Shown here: in pieces, positions 21,410 through 31,309 of the stretch
Layout: every line of letters starts with the position of its first letter
Position numbering within the stretch: the stretch's first letter is position 1
Assembly (NCBI GenBank): GCA_008729055.1
Contig: SDUX01000036.1
Span: forward strand, 1 to 54,251
Length of the DNA: 54,251 nt
Direction of reading: 5' to 3'
Source: Pyropia haitanensis
Lineage: Eukaryota; Rhodophyta; Bangiophyceae; Bangiales; Bangiaceae
Position numbers and translations under genes: made by a program
The notes under the pieces: generated by a model
Databases searched by the model: none
Told to the model about the DNA's origin: nothing
What the model saw: the letters and a program-made list of their open reading frames with translations, nothing else

Positions 21410-22660
21410 CTTGACGTCCGCCACGGCGGTGCCGGCCTTGGACGCCGCCCCGCCCGCGCGGAAGGCCGCCGCCGCCGCCACCGCAGCGGCCGCCTCGGAT
21501 CGCTTGGCGGCCGCCGCCGCCGCGGCGGCGCCGCCCGCGACCGCCCGCTCTCCCACCCACGACGCCGAGGCGGCGGCATTGGCGGCGGCCGCCGCGTCCG
21601 CCGCCGACACCCCCGCCGTGGCGGCCGCCGCCGACGCCCCCGCCGCCGACGCCCCCGCCGCGGCCGCCGTGTCAGACGCCGCCGCCGCCGACGCGCCCGA
21701 CGCGGCCGCGGCGGCCGCGACGGTGCGGGCCGCCTCGGTGACGGCGGCGGCGACCGCCTCGGCCGCCCCCACCGCCGCCCGCAGGCAGTCCGCGTCGGCG
21801 GCCGCGGCGGCCGACGCTGCGGCGGCCGACGACGCCGCCGCCGCCGTCGCCGCCGCCGACGCGGCGTGCCCAGCGGACCCGTCCGCCGCTGCCGCCGCCG
21901 CCGCCGCCGTCCCCCCCCCCCTCACCCCCCCCCCGCGGCGGTCGGCGGGGGCGGCGCCTGCCGCCCCCCCCCCCCCTCCCCCACCCCCCCCAGCACCCCC
22001 TCCAGCCGACCCAGCCGGGCGTCCACCCCCCCCACCCACCTTCACAGCCAACCCCCCTGCCCCCCCACGGCGGCGGCCAGCCGCGCCGTCGCCCCCTCCA
22101 GCCGCCCCGCCCGCGCGTCCAGCCCCGCCACCGCCCACCGGGAGGCCTCCGCGGCGGCGTCTGCCGCGGCGGCCACGTCGGCGGCCACCACGGCGGTCTC
22201 CGCGACGGAGCTGCTGACGGCGGAAAGCGCCGCCCTGAGCCGCCGCAGCGTGCGGGACGCGGAGAGGGCAGAGGGGGAGGGGGGGGGGGGGGGGAGGGGG
22301 AGGGCGCGGTGGTTACCGCGGGGGGGGGTGGCGTGGGGGGGGGGGGAGGGGGGGGTGGGAGTGGGCGTGGGTGGGGTGCGTGGCCCCGGCCTCGGGTGTG
22401 GTGGGGAGGGGGGGGCGGGCATCCGCCACTGGCCGCCGGGGGAAGGGGGGGGGGGGGGGCGCCCCCGTCGACGCGGTCGCCGCTGCCTGGGCGGCGGCGG
22501 CCGCCGCCACGGGCACCGCCGCGCCCGCTGGTACCAGCGGCGGCGCCCGTCCGTCACCACCGCCGCAGCCGCCGCCGCTGCCGCCGCCGCCGTCGGCGCC
22601 GCCTCCGCTGCTGCTAGCAGAGTAAGCAGACACCCCCGTCCAAGATCGCTCCACCCCACA
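20080..22660 (-). CDS. alanine-rich coiled-coil protein, reading frame broken at homopolymers
   Basis: Minus-strand translation gives an extremely Ala-rich protein with regularly spaced charged and hydrophobic residues, as in a long helical rod. The N-terminal part includes TLRRLRAALSAVSSSVAETA and RAGRLEGATARLAAAVGG. A middle part of about 350 codons is mostly A with V, S, D, E and K. The C-terminal part returns to normal sequence (LSHLKALVGHLLLSQAAAVI, VRDQVSTITKEVCLAMRAYV, ENNGLLDAVLTERVPAY) and then VSGVFRVAPGGALLLPVAARG. It uses three frames in turn, switching near 22040, 21010 and 20540, each at a poly-C/poly-G run. That suggests homopolymer length error or slippage rather than random decay. 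I recognise no family. A structural or scaffold role would be a guess. Confidence 0.4.
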
Positions 22661-22740
22661 CACCCCGTGCCACCCCCCAGCCTCGTGCGGGTGGACCGCC
22701 CCCGCCCTCGCCCCCCCCCAACTCAACCGCCCTCTGCCGT

Positions 22741-22778
<38 letters not shown>

Positions 22779-22876
22779 CGCCGCTGCTGTTGGCAGTAAA
22801 GGCACCCCCCGCCCCCGGAGATCGCTCCCCCCCCGACAACCCGCGCCCCCCCGCTGCCTCGTAAGGGTGGGCCTCA
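22571..22876. repeat. imperfect direct repeat, period about 176 bp
   Basis: A (GCC)n block followed by CTGCTGCTAGCAG...AGATCGCTCC (22571-22695) recurs as (GCC)n, CTGCTGTTGGCAG...AGATCGCTCC (22752-22876). The unit includes the conserved AGATCGCTCC at 22643 and 22819. The copies are diverged, so the duplication is old. Confidence 0.65.
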
Positions 22877-23158
22877 CCTCCCTGTTCCCCGTCCATCCCC
22901 CCCCACCCGGGGCGCGCACTCCCGAAGCCCCCCGCCCACCCCCAGCTGAGCCAGTCGCTCCGTGGCAGTCGGCGGTGCTGGAGGGAGGCGTGCCCTTGCC
23001 GACCGCAATCATGGGGGGGAGGAGAGACGCCGTGGACGCCGTGACGGTCAGCGCTGCGCCCGTACGCGCAGGGAGGGGGGGGGAGCGCTGCCGGTAGAGG
23101 CGGTGCGTGTTGTGCGACCGAGAGTGTCGGTAGGGGGGAGGACACTGCCAGGCCGGGG

Positions 23159-23266
23159 CTGGGTGCGCGGCGCGCAATGTTAGGGCGGACCACCCACTGG
23201 GTGCGCGGCGCGCAATGATAGGGCGGACCACCCACTGGGTGCACGGCGCGCAATGATAGGGCGGAC
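23159..23266. repeat. 38-bp tandem repeat, nearly three copies
   Basis: Units start at 23159, 23197 and 23235, each beginning CTGGGTGCRCGGCGCGCAAT and containing AGGGCGGACC. The copies differ at only a few positions. There is no spacer between units, so this is not a CRISPR array. Confidence 0.95.
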
Positions 23267-23442
23267 CGCGCACCCCTTTCCGCCCCCCTTCGCGCGCCGC
23301 TTCTCCCACCTCGCACCCCTCCCCCTCCCCGCCGGCCCGCCAGGCCGCCCGCCCGCCCCCCCACCCCAAAGAGCGCGCGCGCAACAGCGCGGGCAGGCGC
23401 ACGCGGTCTCGCGTCGCAGTGCAAAACCTTGGATGCACACAT

Positions 23443-23659
23443 ACAATTGCTATCGAACGCACAATTGCCATCGACCGTTTAGTAATGCACTTCTGGCTGC
23501 CGTCATGGCAAATCTAACGGCGCGAACCCAACCCCACGGTGTCGGTTCTATATACATGGCGGTGGCCACCTCTCAGCCAGTCACAGAACCCTGCAACGCT
23601 CACGGTCTTGGGTGCAACTGCAACCCAACCCCACCCCTGAAATTTTAACCCAACCCCAC
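23443..23659. repeat. short interspersed direct repeats in a moderate-GC island
   Basis: ACAATTGCYATCGA occurs at 23443 and 23461, 18 bp apart. AACCCAACCCCAC occurs three times exactly, at 23525, 23622 and 23647. The island has no ORF. The arrangement looks like a promoter or an element end, not a gene. Confidence 0.8.
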
Positions 23660-23761
23660 GCTCATGGTGGTCCCGTCCTGCCAAGTCACGCCGAGTACCT
23701 CGGCTGGACACACTCGCCGCATGGGAACTGGATTATATACCAAATCCGATTTTCCCATTGG

Positions 23762-23783
23762 CTGGGAACTAGCTAGTTCCCAG
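23762..23783. repeat. perfect 22-bp palindrome
   Basis: CTGGGAACTAG is followed without spacer by its exact reverse complement. Upstream, ATGGGAA (near 23720) and TTTCCCAT (near 23753) form a second inverted pair around a TTATATACC TATA-like string. It could be an operator-type site or a transposon end. Confidence 0.9.
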
Positions 23784-24740
23784 GGTACATATTGTAGATT
23801 GAATCATTACAGTGCGTGGGCACTTGGGCGGATGCGTATGTAACTGTGATCGATACGGTTTAAGGCCGTCACGGACTTGTAATGTTTCTCAGCGGAAGTG
23901 CGTCTCGACGATCTTTTCACGAGTTTCATACTTAAAATCAGAATAGTCCCTGAAAGTGGAGTCGGGTAGTCTCCACAGCAACAACTAACTCTACGACTTG
24001 TTTTCTCGGAGGTGGCAGGCACCGCGGGACGGCGGCGGCTGTCGCCGACTTGAGGGCTACCTCGTACCGGCGGCCGCCATGTCGGCGGCCGGCGGGGCGG
24101 CAAGCGGGGGGGCGTGGTGCCCCCCGGGGCTGGCGGGTGCGTTGCCAGTGGTGCCGACGGGGCCCAGCGGTGGCGGGGGCGCTGCCGGTGGGGGTGCGGC
24201 GGCAGCCGCCGCCGCACCCCCGCAACCAGGTGTAGATGGAACCAGGGGGTCGGAGGGGGGGAGCGGCAAGCCGTCCCCCCCCCCCCTCCGCGCGACCCCC
24301 CCCAACACCCTCTGGCCCCCGGCGGTGGCGTGGCTGGGGGGCACTGCCCCCGAGCCTCGCCACCGCCGGGCCGCGTCGCCGCCCCCCCCCGTCCGCGTCG
24401 GGGCCCCCGGGTGCATATCCCCGGGGTGGGGGGAGCGGGGGGCACCTGCCCCCCCACCCCGCCCCCCTCCTGCCCGCCGTGGGCGCCGCTGCCGGCGCCC
24501 GCCGCCTCGTCGCCCGCGGGCACCGCTGCCGTGCAGCCCTTGCCGCTCGTCGCCGCAGCCTTGCCGCTGCCGCTGCCGCTGCCGCTCCCGCGCCGTCTTG
24601 GCCGCCCACCCCGCCGCCGGCCGCTGCCACAGGCGCGTTGCGGCCGCGCGGGGCCGCGGCCCCCCCAGCAGCACAGCCGCGCCCGGCGGCGGAGCCCACC
24701 CCACCGCCGCCACCAGCAGTTGCCGCCGCCGCCGTCCGGT

Positions 24741-25110
24741 CGGCGCGCGCCGTGGCGGCGGGGACACGTTTCAGGGCCGGCAGGCCAGCAGGCATGTGGC
24801 CCCGCCCGGCTGCCCGCGCTCGCCGCTCCCCGCCGCCCGCCTCGCCCGCGTCTCCCCGCGCCGCGAGCCGCCCGGCTGCCGCGCCCACCGCGCGGCCCGC
24901 CAAGAGCTCCGCGTCCCGGCGGCCCCCGGCGGCGTCCGACGCCACGGCGGCCGCCGTGTCCACGCCACCGGCCGCAGCCGGCTGGCCGCCAGCCACGGCC
25001 AACCCTGTGGCCGCCGCCGCGCCGCTGGCGGCGGCCGCCACCAACCCCTCGGCGGCGGCGGGGGTCCCTTGCGGTCGTGGGGGTGCGGGCGGCAGGGGAG
25101 TGCCCCCCGC
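24741..25110. repeat. dispersed repeat, copy A (pairs with 36421-37110)
   Basis: Shares an ordered series of blocks with 36421-37110. The blocks are GACACGT plus CAGGG, then TGGCCCCGCCCG, CTCCCCGC, CACCGCGCGG, CGCAGCCGGYTGGCCGCC with CTGTGGCCGCCGCC, and finally GCGGTCGTGGGGGTGCGG. The final block occurs at 25071 and at 37077. The copies are clearly diverged. Confidence 0.7.
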
Positions 25111-26040
25111 CGCCAAGACCCCCGCGCCCGCCGCCCGGCCCACCACCCCCTGCGCGCCCGCCACCCGCCGCGGCCGACGTGCGCGCCGCAGCCCGCCCGC
25201 CGCCCGTCGCCGCCACCGCCTCGTCGCCGCCCGTCGCCGCCACCGCCACCGCACCGCCGCTGCCGCGCGGCGCCATGGCGGCGGCGGCGGTGGCAGCGGC
25301 GGCTGCTTCAAAGGCCAAGGGGGGGGCGACGAGGGGAAAGCATCCCCCGCCGCCCAGCAACTCCCCCCCCCCGCCAACGTCGCCCCCGCCGCCACCCGCT
25401 GCACCCCCAACCGGCCGCCAGCCCGCCGCGCCCGGCCGGCCGCCGACCCCGCCGCCGCTTGCCGCCAACGCCGCCGCTGCCACCGTGGCGAAGCCGCTTG
25501 CCGCCCGGCCGGCGACGCAGGCGAGCGCGGTGGCGACAGAGACGGTCGTGGGGGGGCCAGCGGGGGGGGTCGCCCCCCCCAGCCAAGCTCCATTTCTCCC
25601 CCGGCGCCACCGTCGCCGCCCGCCACGCCCGCACCCACCACCGCGTCCCCAGCCGCCGACGCGCCCTCGGCCGCCGCGACCGCCGCACCGCCGCCAGACG
25701 TCGCCGCCGCGGCCGTCGCGGCGCCGCCGTCGCGCGCCCGCCCCCCCTGGCCGCGGGGGTTGGCGGCAGCGGTCGTGGCGTCGGCGGGGGGGCGGACGGA
25801 GAGGGATCGCTCCCCCCGCGCCGCCACAACCCCCCCCCCCCGCCGCAGCCACCGCCCTCCTCCTCCCCGCCCTTGGCCGCTGCCCCGCCGAGTGCGGCCG
25901 GCGCGCCGTCGGACGTCGCCGCCGCGCCGCCCGTCGCCACCGCTGCCGGGAAGGTGTCCATCGCGTCGGCCGTCGTCGCCGTCGCGTCTGCCGCCGCCGG
26001 CCCGTCGCCGGCCTCGTCCATGTCGTCGGCGGCCGGCCCA

Positions 26041-26356
26041 TCGCCGGCGCCGGCCACCAGCGCGGCAACGACGCGGCTGCCCGCCGCCACAGCCACCGCC
26101 GCACCGCCGACGAGCCCATCCCCCGCCGTCACCGTGCCGCCCTTGGCCGCGTCGTCTCGTGGCTGTCCGTCGCGTCGGCCAGCGCCGCCGTCCCGTCCGG
26201 CGTCGCCGTCCCGCCGCCCTTCACGTCCCTGGCGTCGACTGCCGGGTCGTCGCCGGCGCCCGCCACCAGCGCGGCCACGCCGCAGCCGCCCGCCGCCACG
26301 CCACCGCCGCGCCGCCGACGAGCTCGTCCCCCGTCGCCGCCGTGCCGCCCTTGGCG
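26041..26356. repeat. imperfect tandem repeat, period 209 bp
   Basis: TCGCCGGCGCC followed by GCCACCAGCGCGG starts at 26041 and again at 26250. About 105 bp match well in each copy, ending CCGTGCCGCCCTTGGC. The minus-strand reading of both contains AALVAGAGD. Confidence 0.75.
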
Positions 26357-29300
26357 TTCGCCCCCCGCCGCGCCGCCGCCGAGGCCGGCCAGCGCCACCG
26401 CCGCGCGCCGCGCTGCCGCCGCCGCCGGGAGGGTGGCCGTCGTGACGCCCGGCGCCACCACCAGCACGTCCGCTGCCACCGCCGCCTCGGCGTCGCCGAC
26501 GGCTATGTCGTCGCCCGCCGCGCCGGTCGTCGCCCCCGCCGCCCGCCGGCCGAGGAGCACGCCGGCCGTCGCCGCGCCGCCGCGGGCCGCCGTCGCCGCC
26601 AGCACGATGCCCGTCATGGCGTCCGCCGTTTCCGTCTTGTCCACCTCCCCCGGCGCCGTCATGGCGGTGGCGCCGGTCATGCTGCCGGCGTCGTCGCCGG
26701 CCCGTCCGCCGGCGCCGCCGTCGGCGGTGCTGGCAGGGGCCGGCACCGCCCAGCCGACGTCCTTGGCCGCCGCCGCGGGCGGCCCGTTGCCCACCCCATG
26801 GCGGCGGCCGACGCCGGCCGTGGCCGCCACTGCCGCCGCGGGGGGCAGCAACGACGGGTTGACGAGCCGCGCAGGCGGCGGGGCCCGGCCGGCCACACCA
26901 CCGCCGTTAAGGCGGCCCGCCCCCCCCAACAGAAGAAACTCGGGGATGCCGCGGCCGGCCGGCAGCCGGCCCCCCGCGGCTGTCCCGCCGCCGGCCGCGG
27001 CCGCCGCCGCCTCCGCCGCCGCCGCCGCGGGACCTCCACATGTCGCCGTGGCGGCGGCCGCAATGCCACCGCCGCCACGAGCCGTCGCGCCGCTGCAAAG
27101 CGGCAGCGCGGGGCCACCGACCGTCGCTACCGCTGCCGTCGCAGCATCGCCGTTCGCCGCTGCGCGCCGGCCTTGGAGGGTGGCGGCGGCGGGCCAGGTG
27201 TTGGCGGGGTAAGGGGAGGGGGGAGTGTGCGCCCTCCCCCCCCGCCACCCCCCTGTCCGCCGGGGGCGCCGCCGCGGGCGCCGGCGGCGCGTGTGGCTAT
27301 GGCTGCTCGCCCACCGCCGCTGGCCCGTCCGCCGCCTTGCCGCCCATGGCCGTGGCCGCCGAGCGGCCGTCCCCGCGCGCCGCCGCCTTGCTGTTGTCCA
27401 CTGCCGCTGCGGCTGCCGCGTCGGCGCCATCTAGGTTCTCCCCCCAGCTGCCGGCCGCCGCAGCCGCCGCCACATCGAGGCCGCGCGAGGCCGCTGCCCC
27501 CCCCCCACCCCGGTCGCGCCCGGCGACGGCGGTGGCCGGCTGCGCGCCGCCGCCGAGGCCGGCGGTGGCTGACGTTACCGCCCTGTCGACGCGCGCGGTG
27601 GCGGATAAGACACGTGGCAGGCATGGGGAGCGGGCGGGGGGGACCTGATCTACGCACCCGCCGTCACTTTCGCCCGCCGGGGGGCGGGCCCGCTACCCTC
27701 ACCGCGCCGCCCACTACAGGTGCTGCGGCTTAGGCGCCCCGGGCTACCTTCGCCGCTTCGATGCGGCGCCCGGCGGCGTTTCGGGGTCAGTAACCGACCC
27801 GTCTCCCGCCGCGGCGTTGGTGGGCGCTGCGGCGGTGCCCGGAGTCGTGCGGGGGGTGACGAGGGGGGAACACCCCCCGGCCGCCTAACTTCACCCCCCC
27901 CCCATGACACCACAACCGCCGCCCCGAAAACCACCCGCCGGCCCGCCGCGGCTCACCCGCCACCAGCGGTCACCGCGGCCGCACTGCCGCCGGCCGTCTC
28001 CGCTCCCGTCATCGTGCCAGCGCCGTCCTTCTGCTTGCTACGGGGGTGGAGGGCGGTAACGGCGCACGTGCCGGCGGCGGCCAGAAACACCCCGCCACCT
28101 CAGTCGTCACCGGGCTCGCGGCCAATCCCCGTCGCCGTCGCAGTGGCGCGTGCGGCCGCCGCGTCGCCGGCCGTGGTCGATGGGGCCCGCCGTCTTCCCC
28201 GTCACGGCAGCTCCGCGGCCGGCCGCGACCGATGTCGCCGTCTCGTCGCCGCCCAACGCCGCACAGACGCCCAGTGCAACCACGCCATAGGGAGTGACGG
28301 TGGCCGTCCTGACGACGGATTGTTGTGAGAAGGGGAGAAGGGGGTCCTCGACCACCCGCGCGCGCGCACTCCTGCTCGCCCGCACTCGCCTCGGCGACGG
28401 TGCACACAGACCGATCACCGCAAACAAAGTTCCTCGTGTTGTTCGGACCCCCGTGGCTGGCCCACGGGGCCCTTGCTTATCTACCCGCCATAGAGCGCCC
28501 GTCCCGCACACAGTGGGCCTCGCAGTCCCCAGGCGCGCGGGGGGGCTGCACGGCGGCCCTGCCGCTCGGGCAAGCCGCCCTGCGGCTTACCCCCGCGCCG
28601 TCGCCCGGTGGGGCCTCCCCCACGGGCCCGGCCGTACTCGGCCGCCCTCACCCAGCGGCACACCTGCCCGCTGGGTCCCCAGCCAGCACTCCCGCACCCT
28701 CACCCTCGGTGACGACCACGCGGTGCTGCACTTCTCAGCAGCCCCCATCGTCCGCCAGCGGCTCGTTCGCGGCGGTGCCCTGCGAGGGCTCACTGCCACG
28801 TGCCCCCCGGGAATGGCGGGGCAAGCCCACGGACTTCGGCTTGCTCCCCCCAATCCCAACACGGATGCGGGGAGGTCGGCCAGGAAGGATCCTCCCCCCC
28901 CGAAATTACAGACCCCCCCGCCGCCGCTGGTACCGCCGGCACCGCCCGCCACGACCTGAAAGCGCACTGCGGCCGGCTTGGCGCCGTCTGCCAGCCCGGC
29001 CACGCCTTGGCAGCCCGCGCCATTGCCAGCGCCGCGCCGCCACCGTTGAGTCCGCCCGAAACCGCCGCCGCGCCACGCGTGGCCGCCGCCGTCGGGAGGT
29101 TGACCGTTGTTGTGTCCGTCGCTGCCAGCCCGTCCACCGCCGCCAACTCGTCGCAGTCTACCGTCATGGCGACCCCGTCCTCGGGTGACGCCGCCGCTGC
29201 CGCCGCCGCCCCCCGGCCGATTCCGGGAGCGCGGCGGCGCGCACCCCACCGCCGCGGGCAGCCTCGCCGCTGTGACAACGCGCGCCATGACGGCCGCCGC

Positions 29301-30106
29301 CGCCGTCTCGGCCTCCGCACCGGGCGTCGTTGTGGCGGCGGCACTGGCCGCGTTGCCAGCGCCGACGCTGCCCCGTCCGCCGGCGCCGCTATTGCCACGG
29401 CTGGGGGCGGCCGCTGCCGCCGCGGGCGACAACGCCGCTAGACTGACGAGCCGCTTTGGCGGGATGACCTTGCCAGCCGCGCTACCGCCCCCCTCCCCCG
29501 CCTCCCCCGATGCCGCCAGCGCGTCGCAACCGCAGCCCACTTGCTAAGCGTCGCGCCTTTCCTTCCTCCTATGCATGCGAGGGGCCGCTGTCTGGAGTGA
29601 CCATGGCGGTGGGGAGGAGCGCCGGTGGGGAGGAGCCCCCCGGCGCGGGGGGGGGCACACGCCGACACGGCGGGCACGGCGGTGGGGGGGTCCGGCGCGG
29701 CTACGCCGGCTGAGGACACCCTCGATTCCGCCACCGCCACCGCCACCGACGCCACCGCCGGCCGGGTCCGCCGACGGGGGTGGCGCCGTCGTCCGTGCGG
29801 CCGCCGATGCGGACGCGCCCCGACGCCTCAGCCCGATGGTGCGACTTGTGTACCTACAGGCGGCTGCGCCAACCCCCTCATGTTGCCTTTGCTTACAGTT
29901 GGGTGAGGGTCACGTTCATCCACGTCACAGCTGGACGTTGTCTTCGCCGGCAGGTCTCTGCCCTTTTCGCTGGTGAGAATTAAGTGACAAGTGTTGAGAC
30001 TATGCGCGATGGAACAAGCCCTCGAATCTTCCCGGTCTGACGTGAAGGGGGGGAGGCCGCCCCACAAAGTCCACTCCACCGCCGACCCCGGCCTCTGCGG
30101 TTGCGA

Positions 30107-30176
30107 CTGTGATGGCCCGGCCCCTCTGGCAGGCACATCAGCTGTGATGGCCCGGCCCCTCTGGCAGGCACTTCAG
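30107..30176. repeat. 35-bp tandem duplication
   Basis: Two copies (30107-30141 and 30142-30176) beginning CTGTGATGGCCCGGCCCCTC differ at one base. Confidence 0.95.
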
Positions 30177-30997
30177 CCGTAGACGCGGACTGCCCCTACG
30201 GACCAAACCGCCGACGGAGCCAAAAAGAGGCACGCGTACGGCTCGCCCGGACGGGAGCCACCCGGCACTGGTATACCGCGCTTCGGTGGTCGTGGCCGGG
30301 GAGGAACCCAAGCTGAGCACCGCTGGGTGCCTCCGCCGCTACAGTGGTGGCACGCTGCGGACGCTGCGACGGCTGCCGCGGCTACAGCCGCGACCGCAAC
30401 CGCCGCCACCCCCGCCCCTACCACCGCCTCCATCACGCCCGCCACTACCGCGGTCGCCGCCGCCTACGACGCCGCCGCCACCGCCGCCTCGGCGGCCGTG
30501 CAGCGTGGGGCACCGCGGTATGACTTGCCCGCCATCGATCCGTTTAACGAGAGAGCGCTAGCCCTCCAGCCGCCGGCACGGGGCCACTGGCAGCGATTAT
30601 CGGCCCTGAAAGTATGTCGTCGGACACAAGCGTGCGAGACGTCGGTATGAGTTGAAGCGGTAAGGGGCCCTTTGATTGCCCTGCGAGGCTGGACTAAATA
30701 GCGCGGTGAGCCCCTGGTCATTGGTGCCCTTCAGGCCCTGTACGGGAACTGGGCCTGAGCGAGAGGAGTCCAGCAGCAAACGCGCGCGTGCAGCGCTCAC
30801 GCAGGGCCGGCGTATCGTTTGGTGCTGCACGACCCCCTCCCCAGGTTGATGGCACCGGTCAGTCGGTCCGTCCAAGTGCCGTGGCGCTCTGACCCAGCTG
30901 TGAAACTGCGCGAATGTCGCCGAAATTCAAACAATTGGACGCCTTCTCCAGATCCACCGGATGAGCACAAAACCTGCCCGGCAGTCTTTTCGGGGCA

Positions 30998-31007
30998 CAT
31001 AAAAATA
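30998..31007 (+). promoter_or_regulatory. TATA-like box upstream of the tyrosine recombinase gene
   Basis: ATAAAAATA in GC-rich context, about 300 bases before the ATG at 31310. It is followed at 31021-31046 by a hairpin (GTGATTG and CAATCAC, 12-base loop), and then by a pyrimidine-rich leader (about 31180-31290) that ends at the start codon. Confidence 0.35.
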
Positions 31008-31309
31008 TGTGGGCTGTCTCGTGATTGTCGACCTTTCTGCAATCACGTTGATGGACAGACACGGTCTCCTGCGTCAATGAATCCTCTGCGGCTGCGCGCC
31101 GTGACCACAGACCAGCTTGCACGCCGTGTCCCCACCGTCGCGCCATCGTCACTGCGTGCTCTCGTTGCCCGCGTCTCTTTGTCGCCTCTCCCCCTGTCCC
31201 CGCTGTCTCCTTCGCCGGCCCGGCGACCCACCCCCTCCACTCCTGCGCGCACCACCCCTCACTGTCTTTCCCCCATACCTTTCCCAACGTGCGGAGCTTG
31301 CAGTTCACC

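Larger units (their letters stand above)
24100..29550. repeat. GC-rich degenerate repeat array, no single supported gene
   Basis: Almost wholly GCC/GCG/CCG triplets. All frames on both strands are open for long distances (over 1000 codons on the plus strand), which here reflects the scarcity of A/T and not coding. The minus-strand reading is the more protein-like, with recurring acidic-alanine islands such as VVAALVAGAGDGPAADDMD and VAMTVDCDELAAVDGLAATD, and with AGGQPAAAG followed by RRDAELLAGRAV. The last of these recurs as AGGQPAAVG...SRDAEFVASARCV at 36.6 kb. It may be decayed protein-coding repeat DNA. I assign no function. Confidence 0.5.

Noticed and set aside
23159..23266. CRISPR-like spaced repeats
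   Set aside because: Units abut without unique spacers, and the setting is eukaryotic.
24114..27733. Plus-strand open frames of over 1000 codons
   Set aside because: All six frames are open here because stop codons are rare in GCC/GCG DNA. The translations are Arg/Pro/Ala monotony with no domain, and no start context or conserved block was seen.
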